64,000 nt of DNA, taken from Begonia masoniana. Lineage: Eukaryota; Streptophyta; Magnoliopsida; Cucurbitales; Begoniaceae. Numbering within the stretch: position 1 is the stretch's first letter; the number at the start of each line of letters is the position of its first letter. Under the pieces are notes generated by a model. That model saw nothing but the letters and a program-made list of their open reading frames with translations, did not search any database and was not told the origin of the DNA. Made by a program: the position numbers and the translations under genes. Positions 11,550-22,555 of this stretch are shown here, piece by piece. The DNA is taken from assembly GCA_022432975.1 (NCBI GenBank), contig CM039509.1:24025432-24089431 (forward strand), read 5' to 3'.

Positions 11550-14024
11550 TGTAACGACCAGAGGAGGATCGCCACGTGTCATGACTTTCCTTTAAACTTA
11601 TTCGTACTTTTATACCTCTGTAATCGTAGTATACTTTTTTTTTTTTTCTCAGACTTATATCATATCTCATCTTAACTTAAATTCGCTGAATAACCGCGTT
11701 TAGCTTTCACTCCTGCCGATCGCTAAACGACAAACATCTAGTTGTTCTACCGGTCAGCACGTGCATCTCACATGATTCATTAGACATCTATCGGCAGGCA
11801 CACATATTTGCATCTGCCGACGGTCACGTGCATCACGCGTGACCAATTAAATCATCACTCAATTACAACGACAAAAGACTGACTTATCTACCGATGACAA
11901 GGCACTCCATCTGCCGATGGCAACACACAACATCTGCCGATGGCATTTATACTACATCTTCCGATAGATTAACTCACATCATCTGCCGATGACGTGGCAC
12001 TACATCTTCTGGTAGATTAACTCACATCATCTGCCGATGACGTGGCACTACATCTTCTGGTAAGGCGGAATGACATTTCCATCTTCCGGTATCTTGACCT
12101 ACTACACATGCCGATCTCTAGGCATATCGTCTGCCGATGACGTCAGCCGGAAGACAAATACTTTTCCTCTTCCGATGACGTCCTCCGGAAGACAGACTTA
12201 CCCGACTCCCATCACAATCCTCCTGTCGATTTCTACACTTCAAAATAACACATCTCCTGCCGATAGACAAGTACTTTCATCTACCGACTACTAAACATTA
12301 ACCTATCATCTTCTTCTTCCGGTAGACAAGCAAACTTCATCTACCGATTTCTAAACTCCATAATAACACTCACACCTTCCGATAGACAAATACATTTCGT
12401 CTACCGGCAGCACAAACATCATAACTTCAAACTTAATACCGGGACACCAACAGAATAAACCACAGATTCATTAAAACTCATACAGCGGAAGACTTAGTTA
12501 AAATCACTCATTCTATATTCTTATAATATACTCATAATCAGTATTCAAGCTAGACAAGTTCAAGCTCCATAATCATAAGTAACATCATCCTACTTAAACT
12601 TTTATGTTCATAGTTATCATTAAAACCTTAAGAGTAAAACCAGAGGGTCATAATCGCCATCCAGCCACAGATTTCACACTGATCACCTCCAGCAACCGAG
12701 CTTAGACATTTTCATCAACTTTGAATTCCTCACCTGATATTTCTTCACCTACATCATAAGGTGTAACTGTAAGCCTAAGGCTTAGTAAGGAATGCAAACT
12801 ATTATGAGTTCATGAATGCATAACTTGGAGAAAAACATGCTCATAAGTCTTTTCTTTTCATGTACTTATCTTAATCATCATTCATAATCGTATCTCGTAT
12901 TCATTGTTCATAATCATCATTCGTAGACATGCTCATAATCATCATTCCTTTCATCATTCATATTCTTCATTACATTATGTGGTTTAAGGGAGGATTTGTG
13001 CCGGTAAAGGGGGTTCGACAGTGAGTTTGATCATGGTCCCTACTGCGGGTCGTATTCATATGTCCTACTGCGGACTGTGACATACGCCGAACCACCCCCA
13101 ACCCTCACTTAACCACATTGCATAAGTTTTATCTTCTTACCTTATTCATGAGAAAACATATTTCAAAACATTTTCATATGCTTGAGGAGTAAAACATGAT
13201 GCATAACATAAATGCACTTAATCATCGAACTAAGACAGGGGAGTACATGAGAATAACAGAACCATATCCATCGACATTTCATCAAACATATAGCAGACAA
13301 TGTTCACTAAATCTAACTTAATCCTTTGATGTAGGGCCCTATTGGCCGGAAACTTAATACATTCACTTACCTGGATCCTTAGCAACTTGAATCACTTTCT
13401 CTTCAACTTCTTCACCTAAAACATTCCACATTATAGTAGTTAAAATCAAGTCCTAAAAGTTCTAATCGAAAGTCATCCTAGAATCTAGCAGCTAAGGTTC
13501 TCTGTGCAGTCTGAAATCCAAAACCGAAACAGCTAGATATAGCTATCGATTAAACGGGGTCGGTTATATAAAAGGTCTAGAATCGATTTAAAGGTGGCAT
13601 TACCAAATGAAGATAAAGAACGATAACCAACTGACTTAGCCATTGAAGAGCCCGAAAGTACAAGTTCAACTGAAAACAGAGTTCTAAATGACTATCCGGC
13701 ATCTACATTGTCAAAATCTTACCTAGAATGCGGGTTACCGGAGTAGAGGCTGAAAAACCAGCTGCTGGGGAGGAAGAAAGTTCCAGAGAAGAAGGGAGTC
13801 GCCGAGAGGAAATGTCGGCTGCAGTGAGGTTTAAATGAGATTTAAGGTTTCCATTTTCTATTTATACCTAATCCTTCAGTCTTTATTACAAAATTGCCAC
13901 TCAACCTAGTTTTACTCAACTTGTAATGAATTTGCCTCAACATTAAATTTAATCATAAAGGTTAAATAAAGGGTAACAATGAGAATGGTCAGAAAATCAC
14001 CTGGCCGAAATGTCGGGCGTTACA
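11550..14024 (-). mobile_element. E1 5' LTR
   Basis: 2475 bp, TGTAACGACC...GTTACA. Nearly identical to the 3' LTR in its flanks, but the CATC/GATG block (about 11880-12410) differs strongly. Putative intron 12749-13370. Its right end abuts E2 integrase sequence. Confidence 0.92.
11880..12410. repeat. Hairpin-word block of the E1 5' LTR
   Basis: Copies of CATCTGCCGATG, CATCTTCCGGTA and CATCTACCGA, plus a duplicated segment near 11975-12060 (ATCTGCCGATGACGTGGCAC twice). Its order differs from that in the 3' LTR. Confidence 0.85.
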
Positions 14025-17000
14025 AAGTAGAGGCTGAAGGGTACCTCCTGGACGTTGGTGCTCGGCTTTAACTTGTTGGCAAACCAAACATGACTCTACA
14101 TACTTAGCAACATCTCTCTTTAAGTTTGGCCACCAATAGAGTAACTTCAGGTCTTGATACATCTTGGTGCTTCCAGGATGCACAGAAAAGGGAGACGAAT
14201 GCGCCTCGGCCAAGATTAGGTTACATAATCCTTCATCATTAGGGACATACCATCTATTTCTAAACTTCAGAATCCCATCCTTGGAAAGACTAAACTCGGA
14301 GGTGGTGTCCTTCACCTTGTTCATCATACTGTTATTCTCCTCTGAGTCCTTCTGTTGTGCCTCTTTGATCTTTTCCAAAACCGTTGGTTCAATGGTCAAA
14401 TCGACAAGTAAGGTTGATAACTCTGGAACTATCTCCAATTCAAACCTCTGAACTTCTGTCCTCAAAGGTATAGACATGGTTGACACAACGAATTGCATAG
14501 TTGTTGACATCCTGCTCAATGCGTCAGCTACAGAGTTAGCCTTACCCGGGTGATACTTGATCTCAAAGTCGTAATCCTTAACAAATTCCAACCAACGCCT
14601 CTGCCTCATGTTCAATTCCTTTTGTGTAAAGAGGTACTTCAGACTTTTATGGTCAGAAAACACCTCACACTACTGTCCATATAAATAGTGTCTCCATATC
14701 TTCAAAGCAAAAACAACAGTGGCTAATTCTAAATCATGGGTGGAATAGTTCTGTTCATAACTCTTTAACTGCCTAGAGGCATACGCTACAACTTTGCCTT
14801 CTTGCATCAAAACACAGCCCAAACTAACTTTTGATGCATCACAAAATATGCTAAACTTTCCTTCTTCGGTTAGAAGGGTCAATACCGGGGCTGTTGTTAA
14901 CTTCACCTTCAATGTCTGGAAGCTATCCTCACAAGTTTCGGTCCAAGAATACTTATTGTCCTTCCTTGTCAAATTCGTCAGGGGCTTAACTATCATAGAA
15001 AATCCTTGATGAACTTTTCTGTAATAGCCTGCCAATCCAAGGAAACTGCGGACTTCACTGGCGTTCTTTGGTTGTGGCCAATCCTTTACTGCCTGAATTT
15101 TGGTCGGGTCCACTGATATGCCATTAGCAGAAACTACATGACCAAGAAAATTAACCTTGTCCAACAAAAATTCACATTTGGACAATTTGGCATAAAGCTG
15201 GTGCCCCTTCAATGTTGTCAAAACTATTCTTAAATGCTCTGCATGGTCAGCTTCTGTCCGTGAGTATATCAGGATATCATCTATGAATACAATTACAAAT
15301 TTGTCCAAATACTCACGAAACACTCGATTCATTAAATCCATAAAGGCTGCAGGTGCATTGGTCAGTCCAAATGACATGACCAAGAATTCGTAGTGTCCAT
15401 AACGGGTTCTGAAGGCTGTCTTATATCTCCTTCCTTAACTTTCAGTTGGTAATAACCCGAACGTAAATCTATTTTTGAAAATACCTTTGCTCCTTGCAGT
15501 TGGTCAAACAAATCATTAATTCGGGGTAAGGGGTACTTATTCTTGATTGTCAACTTATTTAACTCCCTATAGTCTATGCACATTCTAAGGGAACCATCTT
15601 TATTCTTGACAAATAAGATAGGTGCACCCCAAGGAGAATTGCTAGGGCGTATAAATCCTTTGTCTACTAATTCCTGTAGTTGGACTTTTAACTCCTTTAG
15701 CTCAACAGGTGCCATCCGATAAGGATTCTTAGATACGGGTAAGGCCTCAGGGTACGTATCTATTACAAACTCTATTTCTCTATCAGGTGGTAATCCTGGC
15801 AATTCATCCAAGAACGCCTCAAGGAACTCTCTGACTATGGGGATATCTTGTAACTCTATCTTATTCTTCACCCGAACATCCATTATGCTATCTAAGTAAC
15901 TCTCACAACCATTTTTCAGTAACCGGTAAATTTCTAGTGAGGATATAATCGGTATTTTGCTTATCTTAGGAATAGCTTGGAAGGAATAATGATCACCATT
16001 TGGGGGTCGAAAATCAACCATCCCAAATCTACAACTTATTGTGGCATAATGCCTAAATAACCAATCCATTCCTAATATCACCTCATACCCTTTCATGTCA
16101 ATTACAATCAGTTCTACATATAGTTTCTTACTTCCTAAGGACACAACATCACCTTTAACAATCTGTTCAGAATGTAGGGACTTCCCTGATGGTAACATAA
16201 CATCATATGGCCTTTCGGCTGGTAAAAGTTCTAAGTTGTGTTGGCATACAAACAAAGTTGATATAAACGAGTGCGTGGCTCCTGTATCTATAAGTGTGTA
16301 AGCAGCAAAACCACAGATCATAATGGTACCTGTTATGACTGTATGCTGCACGGCTTCCTCATCCTCCATCATTGCATAGACTCTAGGTGCTACCCTTGCA
16401 CGGTTCGGATCTGGCGGCATGGGGCAGTCTCTGACTATATGTCCAACCTTGTCACATCTGAAACAGCGGCCAGAACGTAACTTGCATTCACCGGGGTGGT
16501 TCTTCTGACAGGTGGGGCATAAGGGTGCCAGAGGCCTCTTCCCTTTTCCTTGGTCATCATTCTAGTTGAAGGGTCTCTTTATACCTTGTTGTTGTTGTTG
16601 TGGTCCCCTGTTCTGTTGCGGCTGCCATCCTTTGTTCTGACGTGGTGGCGGCTGAGTTTTCTTCGTGAATTTTCTTGGCTGCTCACGCTGTGCATATGCT
16701 GTCATTTCTGCCTCTTCCAGCTCCAAGGCCTTAGCCGTCACTTCACCATAAGGTACATTGTGTATCCCAGTAGTCTTTACTTTCATGTACAGACTCAGCT
16801 TCAGTCCTTGAACAAATTGGTAAATCTTGTCCTCGTCATCCTCAATCATACGGGGAGCAAACCGTGATAAAGCATCAAATTTGCATATATAATCCGTCAC
16901 AGAGCCAGTTTGTCGCAGATTCATGAACTCCTTCTTCTTGTTGGCCCGAACAGTCCTATTGAAGTACTTGTCAAAGAAAGCAGTCTTAAACATTTTCCAG

Positions 17001-17371
17001 GTCATAGCTCCGGCATTAGCGGTGTTCTGGATTGAGTCCCACCAATGTCTTGCACTTAATTCCAAATGAAAAACAGCATATGTGACCTTATCTCCTTCAT
17101 CAACTTTTGCGTACTTAAACATGTCTTCTATCTTTCGAACCCACTCATCAGCGTAAATAGGATCTGAAACATGCCCATTAAACACCGGGGGTCGAAGCCG
17201 GTGGAAACGCTCACCCCCATGATCATGAGTTGTATTAGTACTGGAGTTGCCTTGTTCCTCTCTAGCAGTCATCAGTCGTTCGATCTGGTGAGATTGGCGC
17301 ATGACAAACTCTGTCAACTGAGCAATAGCATTGCTATCCTCATTGGTCTCTCTCTGCTGACCTCTAACCAT
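14025..17371 (-). pseudogene. E2 gag-pol, broken
   Basis: Starts MVRGQQRE at 17371 and aligns with E1 throughout: gag capsid, Gln-rich linker, zinc knuckle near 16440-16480, protease DTGATHS near 16270-16300, RT with FIDD near 15280, RNase H, and the integrase zinc region up to about 14040. Breaks: an in-frame TAG at 16562-16564 between linker and knuckle, a 4-base deletion near 15420 that shifts frame within RT, and a TAG near 14670 where E1 has a Gln codon. The Gln-to-TAG change is a C-to-T substitution, as expected from deamination of methylated repeats. The integrase catalytic core is lost at the E1 junction. Confidence 0.93.
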
Positions 17372-17516
17372 TTTGGGATTCCTAGACAAATCATTACAGA
17401 TACATCTTAACTTAATGACATATACTGAAATCATAAATACTTACAGTTGCTGGAGTGTGCTCATGTGACAGTCAGTGCTGGAAGGCAGTCTGCAGAATCG
17501 GTTTTAGAACCCGGTT

Positions 17517-17530
17517 TTGCTCTGATACCA
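17517..17530 (-). other. E2 primer-binding site
   Basis: Minus-strand TGGTATCAGAGCAA, with the canonical TGGTATCAGAGC core, four bases from the LTR edge at 17535. Confidence 0.88.
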
Positions 17531-17894
17531 TAATTGTAACAACCCCAGAAGGGATCGTCACATAATTCGTATCTTTCTTAATCATTTAATCCTTATTACT
17601 CACACATGATTCATTATTAGTAGTGTATTTTTTTTTTGAAACATAATTTAACTCAAGATGTCATATGCGATTCGCTAAGCCTCAATCGGCAAAGGAAAAC
17701 ATTACATATCTGCCGGCAGACAGTACAATGTGTATCGGCTAGTGAAGGAAAAACTTTAAGCTTTAGACTGCATCTACCGATAGAAGAATGAACCACATCT
17801 ACTGGTCACTAGACGACAAAACCGTGTTTATACCATCCGGTGGAGAAACTCTCTACATCATCCGATGAAATAAGGGTACATCATCTGGTGACTT

Positions 17895-18275
17895 ATTACA
17901 CTACATCTGCCGATCACTAGACGACAAAATAACACTCTCATCATCCGATGGCTTAAACACTCTACATCTGCCGATCGCTAGACGACAAAATAGCACTTTC
18001 ATCATCTGATGGCTTAAACACTCTACATCTGCCGATCGCTAGACGACAAAATAGCACTTTCATCATCCGATGGCTTAAACACTCTACATCTGCCGATCGC
18101 TAGACGACAGAATAGCACTTTCATCATCCGATGGCTTAAACACTACATCTGCCGATCGCTAGACGACAAAATAGTACTTTCATCATGCGATGGCTTAAAC
18201 ACTATATCTGCCGATCGCTAGACAACAAAATAGCACTTTCATCATCCGATGGCTTGAACACTCTACATCTGCCGA
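17895..18275. repeat. Tandem repeat, about 60-bp unit, about six copies
   Basis: The unit combines ACATCTGCCGATCGCTAGAC, GACAAAATAGCACTTTCATC and ATCCGATGGCTTAAACACTC. It is a recently amplified form of the CATC/GATG words found scattered in the E1 LTRs. Confidence 0.93.
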
Positions 18276-18829
18276 TGACGTCAGCCGGATGATTGCCTCA
18301 TCCAGCTTCTATCAAACGGCAGTAAAACACTATAATCATCAAACATCTTTATTCGATAGAACATATCACAACTCACCCGATTCTTAACTTAGTAACTATA
18401 AACCTCAAAGGGTAAGGATCATAAATTCATCCAAAATACGCATAGCGGAAGACTTAAGCAACACAACTATTCAATAATCCTTAAAGTCGTATTCAGACTC
18501 TAAAGTCAAACCATTCAAATCCGAATCTCATTGTTATAAGAAATTCTGTTCTACTTAGTCATTTGTTTATCATAAACTACTATGACTTACTATGAGCATA
18601 ACCAGGGAACTTAATCGTCTATCCAGCCTTCACTGTCACACTGAGCATCCTCCGGCAACCAGCTTTAAACATCATCTCTGGACTGGAAATCCTCACCTTC
18701 TAACTCTTCACCTACATCATAAGATTTAACTATAAGCCTAATGCTTAGTAAGGAATGCAACACTAACATGGATGCATGAATGTATAATTTGGGAAAATCA
18801 CATGCTCATAAGTCTTTTCTTGTTCATAT

Positions 18830-18975
18830 CTTTGCTCGTAATCATCATTCATAGTCATGGATCATATTCATCATTCATAGTCATTGATCATATTCATCAT
18901 TCATAGTCATTGATCATATTCATCATTTATAGTCATTGATCATATTCATCATTCATAGTCTTTGATCATATTCTT
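18830..18975. repeat. Tandem repeat, about 27-30 bp unit
   Basis: About five copies of TCATCATTCATAGTCATTGA followed by TCATAT, inside the putative LTR intron. Confidence 0.88.
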
Positions 18976-19688
18976 TATTTAGGTTGTGTGGATTAAGAGA
19001 GGATTTGTGCCGGTAAAGGGGGTTCAACAGTGAGTTTGATCTTGTTCCCTACTGCGGGTCGTATTCATATGTCCCTCATTGGACTGTGACATACGTCGAA
19101 CCGCCCCCAACCCTCACTTAGTCCACGTTGCATAAATCTTATATATATACATACATATTCTGTTCATGGAAAACATGCATTAAAACATTTTCTTATGCTT
19201 GAGAAACATTCATGATGCATGAACATGAGAACTTTTAACCCATCAGACTATGACAAGGATCATACCAGAGCAGACAACTGTAATATCCGGCTTGTACGGA
19301 TTTTTGGATATATTATGTTATATTATCATTTCCTTATTTAATGGCATTTTTGGTAAATATGTCAAATCAGGTCCGATTCACAAAAAGAAAGCGTCATTAC
19401 GATTCTAACGAATAATAAGAATTTTAAGGAAATTACGGGAATTTTCGGAGATCAAACACTACGTTCCGAGTAAATACACTTTTCGTAATGTAAAAGACGT
19501 TCTCGTAAAAATAGCGAACGAGGTCCAAATTGCAAACGGACAGTTTTAATAAATCCCTGGCAATGAATAGAAGTTATTGGCAAAATATGGAACTTTCGAG
19601 AATCTGAATAGTTGGACGATTAACGAAACGAACGACGAAACGAATAGAATTAAGTGAGAAGGGCATTTTAGTAATTTGCAAAACCAAA

Positions 19689-20862
19689 ATTTATAAAATT
19701 AACCAAAACCCCTTTTCTCTTCATTTCCTCTCTTCCTTCGTGATTTCCAGAGAGCTTCTCTCTGCTCTCTCCCTCTGGTCGCCGACGCCGATCAACGATC
19801 CGACCTCCGTTCTCCTCCGTTTCTCTTCTGTTCTTCGTGATTCTTCCTCCTCTCGCTACCTTAGGTATGTATCTACGATCTTAGAGCTTTTATTCCGAGT
19901 TTTACGACGTTTTAGGAAATTAGGGTTTCGATCGGAATTCGTTAAAATGCGAATTAGGGTTCGTAATTAATAGGTTAGCCGTGATTAAGTATATATTGAA
20001 CGTATTGGACGTTATTGGACAAAGAAAAATCAATTTGTGAAAAAGTTAAAAATTGGTTAATTTTCGGGTTTTAGGGCAAAACTCGTAATTTGGATTTTTA
20101 GGTGCCGGGCATAAAATGCTCGATAGAATAGTTCAATGGATTGGGTTAAAGCGTTAGGAAATTGCCTTAGTTAAGGTTTTGATAATTTGGACGTTTATTA
20201 GCTTAAATTGATTTTAACGGCATATTGTGCTTTGCCTCAGACAAACAACGCTCGTGGACGGAGTTTGAGCTGCTTTGGACACGAGGTAAGTTCTCGTGAT
20301 CTTTTCTGGCCGATTGGCCTACACCGTACGTCGTGGTCTTCTCGAGGAACTTGGTGATGTTTTGTTTAATCGCTTTGGTTGGGTAGTTAAGTTATATGTG
20401 TATAGGTTGATTGTTGAGTTTTGATGGTATGTTCTGTCTATATGTGTATAGGTTGATTGTGGAGTTTTGATGGTATGCTTTGTCTATATGATTACTGTCT
20501 GATATGAATTGTTCATGCATCATTTTGTACGTGTTTTTAAGCAAAGTAATGGACCTAATTAATCTACGTAATCTGTTATCTGGTCACGGCGAGGTGGGTT
20601 TAGACCTCGGTGACAATCTGTCTGCGACCTAATCAAAAAGTAAAATGAACCAACGAAAAGAATCTACGTAATCTGTTATCTGGTCACGGAGAGGCTTGGT
20701 AGACCTCAGTGATAATCTGTCTGCGACGTAAAGAATCTGAATCTGTAATCTGAATCTGTATCTGTATCTGCATGTTTTCTGAATTGCATACGCATAGCAC
20801 GCATTGCATTTACGTAGAGCTTACTGAGATTTAATTATCTCATAGGTGTCTGTATGGTGTAG
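19689..20862 (+). promoter_or_regulatory. Promoter and two-intron leader of solo LTR F1
   Basis: A TATA-like box at 19689 is followed by a C/T-rich first exon ending CTTAG|GTATGT at 19864. Intron 1 is 19865-20240 and ends TTGCCTCAG. Exon 2 is 20241-20285 (45 nt, ACAAACAACGCTCGTGGACG at its start). Intron 2 is 20286-20862, from GAG|GTAAGT to GGTGTAG. Exon 2 and its splice sites are conserved in F2 and F3 while the flanking introns diverge. Transcription and splicing are inferred from motifs only. Confidence 0.65.
20570..20735. repeat. Two direct repeats in intron 2 of F1
   Basis: Two copies, about 85 bp apart, of AATCTACGTAATCTGTTATC...TGGTCACGG...GACCTC...TCTGTCTGCGAC. Confidence 0.85.
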
Positions 20863-21310
20863 GTAATATTCTAGGTGACATCGAGCCAGGTGAGGACGGC
20901 GTTCCTCCTCCTGACGTATGAGGCAGTTGACGGATGATGGCCGTGGGAGTGCGCTGTGTAGTCGAGGCGCTTTCTGACCCGTGGGGACGTATGTGTACGT
21001 GTTTTGGAGAATTAATGTTAATTATGAATGTATAGACATTTTAGGTTGCTTGGATTCTGGATAGGGGTTAGATAACGTTTGGTAATTGTAAGTAAAAATG
21101 TTTTGTTTTGAACTGTTTAATGAATGTTTTGGAAATGTTTTGATTGGTTTTAGGTTGTTACGGATAGCTCGGTTTTTAGAGCTATCCACGTAGTTGGACT
21201 TCGTAAAGTCCGCTGTGAGTCGGTTGGGTTTAAGTTATAAGCGGTTACGATAAAGAATGAAAAATGTGATGTAAAATGGGTAGAAGTTGTGATGCGCAGG
21301 GAGGAAACTT

Positions 21311-21575
21311 TAAAGTGTTTTGCTCTCTGGAATTTGGGTTCCAGAGAGCGCTTAGAGAAGAAGATGAAAAACGAGAAGAGAAAGAGAAGGAAGAAGAGGC
21401 GACTGGGCGCCGTGCTGGTCGCTGCAGGCAGCGAACAGGCGCTGCATTGCAGCGACTGGGCGCTGCATAATGCAGCGACTGGTCGCTGCATTATGCAGCG
21501 CACATGGCGACCAGGCGCTGCATATAGCAGCGCCCGGTCGCTGCTTCTCTTGAGGGCAGAATTCCAGTTCTGCCC
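21311..21575. repeat. Palindrome cluster of F1
   Basis: Opens with the hairpin CTCTGGAATTTGGGTTCCAGAG, followed by many nested palindromes of the GCGCTGCATNATGCAGCG type near 21410-21545. Confidence 0.88.
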
Positions 21576-22555
21576 TCCCGCTTTTTGACTGGGTTTTAAT
21601 ATATTAAATAAATGTTTTGAGTTTTAATTAGTTAATAAATGATTTGTTTTAAATGATTTTAGGGTTCGATTCCGATTCCGATTTAAATTCTGTTTTCAAC
21701 TTCAGTTTTTATTCCGCACAAAGTTTTATTTAAAGTAAAGGAAAGTATAAGTATAAAATGAAAAATATATTACGGGAAAAATGGGTACAGTATTAGGGTC
21801 GTTACAACAACTTCACATTCACTAGCAGGTCATCAAATAGTATAACTCACAACATTCATCAATCCTTCAAGTGCAGACAAGCTCATTATCATAAGGTAAA
21901 CATTAGACATCTAAAACAACCTAGTACTCCCACGATGTAGGGCTCTATTAGCCGAAAATCTTAATACATTCACTTATCTGGTCTCCTTAGCACTTTGAGC
22001 TCCTTTCTCTTCAAACTTCTTCACCTAAAACATTTACATTGCAGTAGTTAAAACAAAATCCTAATAGTTCTAATCTCAAGTCATCCTAACGTCTAATAGC
22101 TAAGAGTCATTCCCACTCTCGGATTTCAAATGTTCTTATTATTAGTCGGCCATTGGAAAACCCAAAACTCCAATGCCGAGTAGAAAACAGGGCTAACGAA
22201 CTAACAGATAGCTACGTTGTCTATTGCTTATCTCGGGCACAGAGTAGTCGAGTAGTGGCAGAGAAAATCGATCATCGAAGAGGGTATGCTGAAAGCAGAG
22301 AGCAAGAGCTTGGGAGAGAAGAAATCGCCGAAAAGGAGGGTGTCGACTACAGTGGTTCAAGTGAGGTTTAAAACATTTCCTTTTTCTTTATATAGTGGTC
22401 ATCTCCCTCCCTTATTACAACTTTGCCACTCAACCTAGTTTAAATCCACATGAAATTAATTATTCTTGGTATAAAACTCTAAACCGTGAAGATTGAATAT
22501 TTATGACCGTTAATACAGTTACGAAGTCACCTGGCTGAAGTTGTCGGGTGTTACA

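Larger units (their letters stand above)
4479..14024 (-). mobile_element. E1: nearly intact Ty3/gypsy retrotransposon (Tekay/Del-like chromovirus)
   Basis: A complete layout on the minus strand: 5' LTR 11550-14024, primer-binding site 11532-11545, gag-pol 11389-6967, polypurine tract 6926-6939 and 3' LTR 4479-6925. The LTRs start TGTAACGACC and end GTTACA and are very similar outside one variable block. The flanking pentamers do not match (TTGAT left, AAGTA right), unlike most other insertions in the window, so at least one flank is rearranged. The right flank is the integrase region of E2, so E1 appears to have inserted into E2. It is the only element here that could recently have supplied enzymes to the non-autonomous ones. 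Confidence 0.93.
19279..21806 (+). mobile_element. Solo LTR F1 (family F)
   Basis: 2528 bp, TGTAATATCC...GTTACA, flanked by a perfect 5-bp duplication ACAAC (19274-19278 and 21807-21811). No internal region is present, so it is a recombined solo LTR. Plus is the sense strand, judged from its end GGGTCGTTACA matching the leader-side end of the family F LTR at 2536. It holds a TATA-like TTTATAAAATT (19689), a C/T-rich leader, two putative introns and a GC-rich palindrome cluster. Confidence 0.95.
14025..22555 (-). mobile_element. E2: truncated Ty3/gypsy element, close relative of E1
   Basis: The gag-pol relic (14025-17371), primer-binding site and 5' LTR (17535-22555) are present. The integrase core, chromodomain and 3' LTR are absent, because the copy stops where the E1 LTR begins. 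On the right, the LTR ends GTTACA and is followed by GAAGG within the RNase H codons of E5, so E2 inserted into E5. Its left counterpart is not in the window. Confidence 0.9.
17535..22555 (-). mobile_element. E2 5' LTR, interrupted
   Basis: Starts TGTAACAACCCC and ends GGGTGTTACA. About 2.49 kb without the solo LTR inserted at 19279-21806. It includes a 60-bp tandem array (17895-18275), an acceptor-like CACCTACATCAT near 18710, an intronic repeat (18830-18975) and a donor near 21975 (CACTTATCTGG), which is changed from the usual CACTTACCTGG and may be inactive. Confidence 0.88.

Noticed and set aside
14025..17371. E2 as a second complete element
   Set aside because: The integrase core, chromodomain and 3' LTR are missing, and two stops and one frameshift break the rest.
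17895..18275. CRISPR-like array
   Set aside because: The whole 60-bp unit repeats with no unique spacers, and this is a plant genome.
21276..21588. Small Arg/Glu-rich and Cys-rich frames on both strands
   Set aside because: They are shadows of the palindrome cluster in solo LTR F1.
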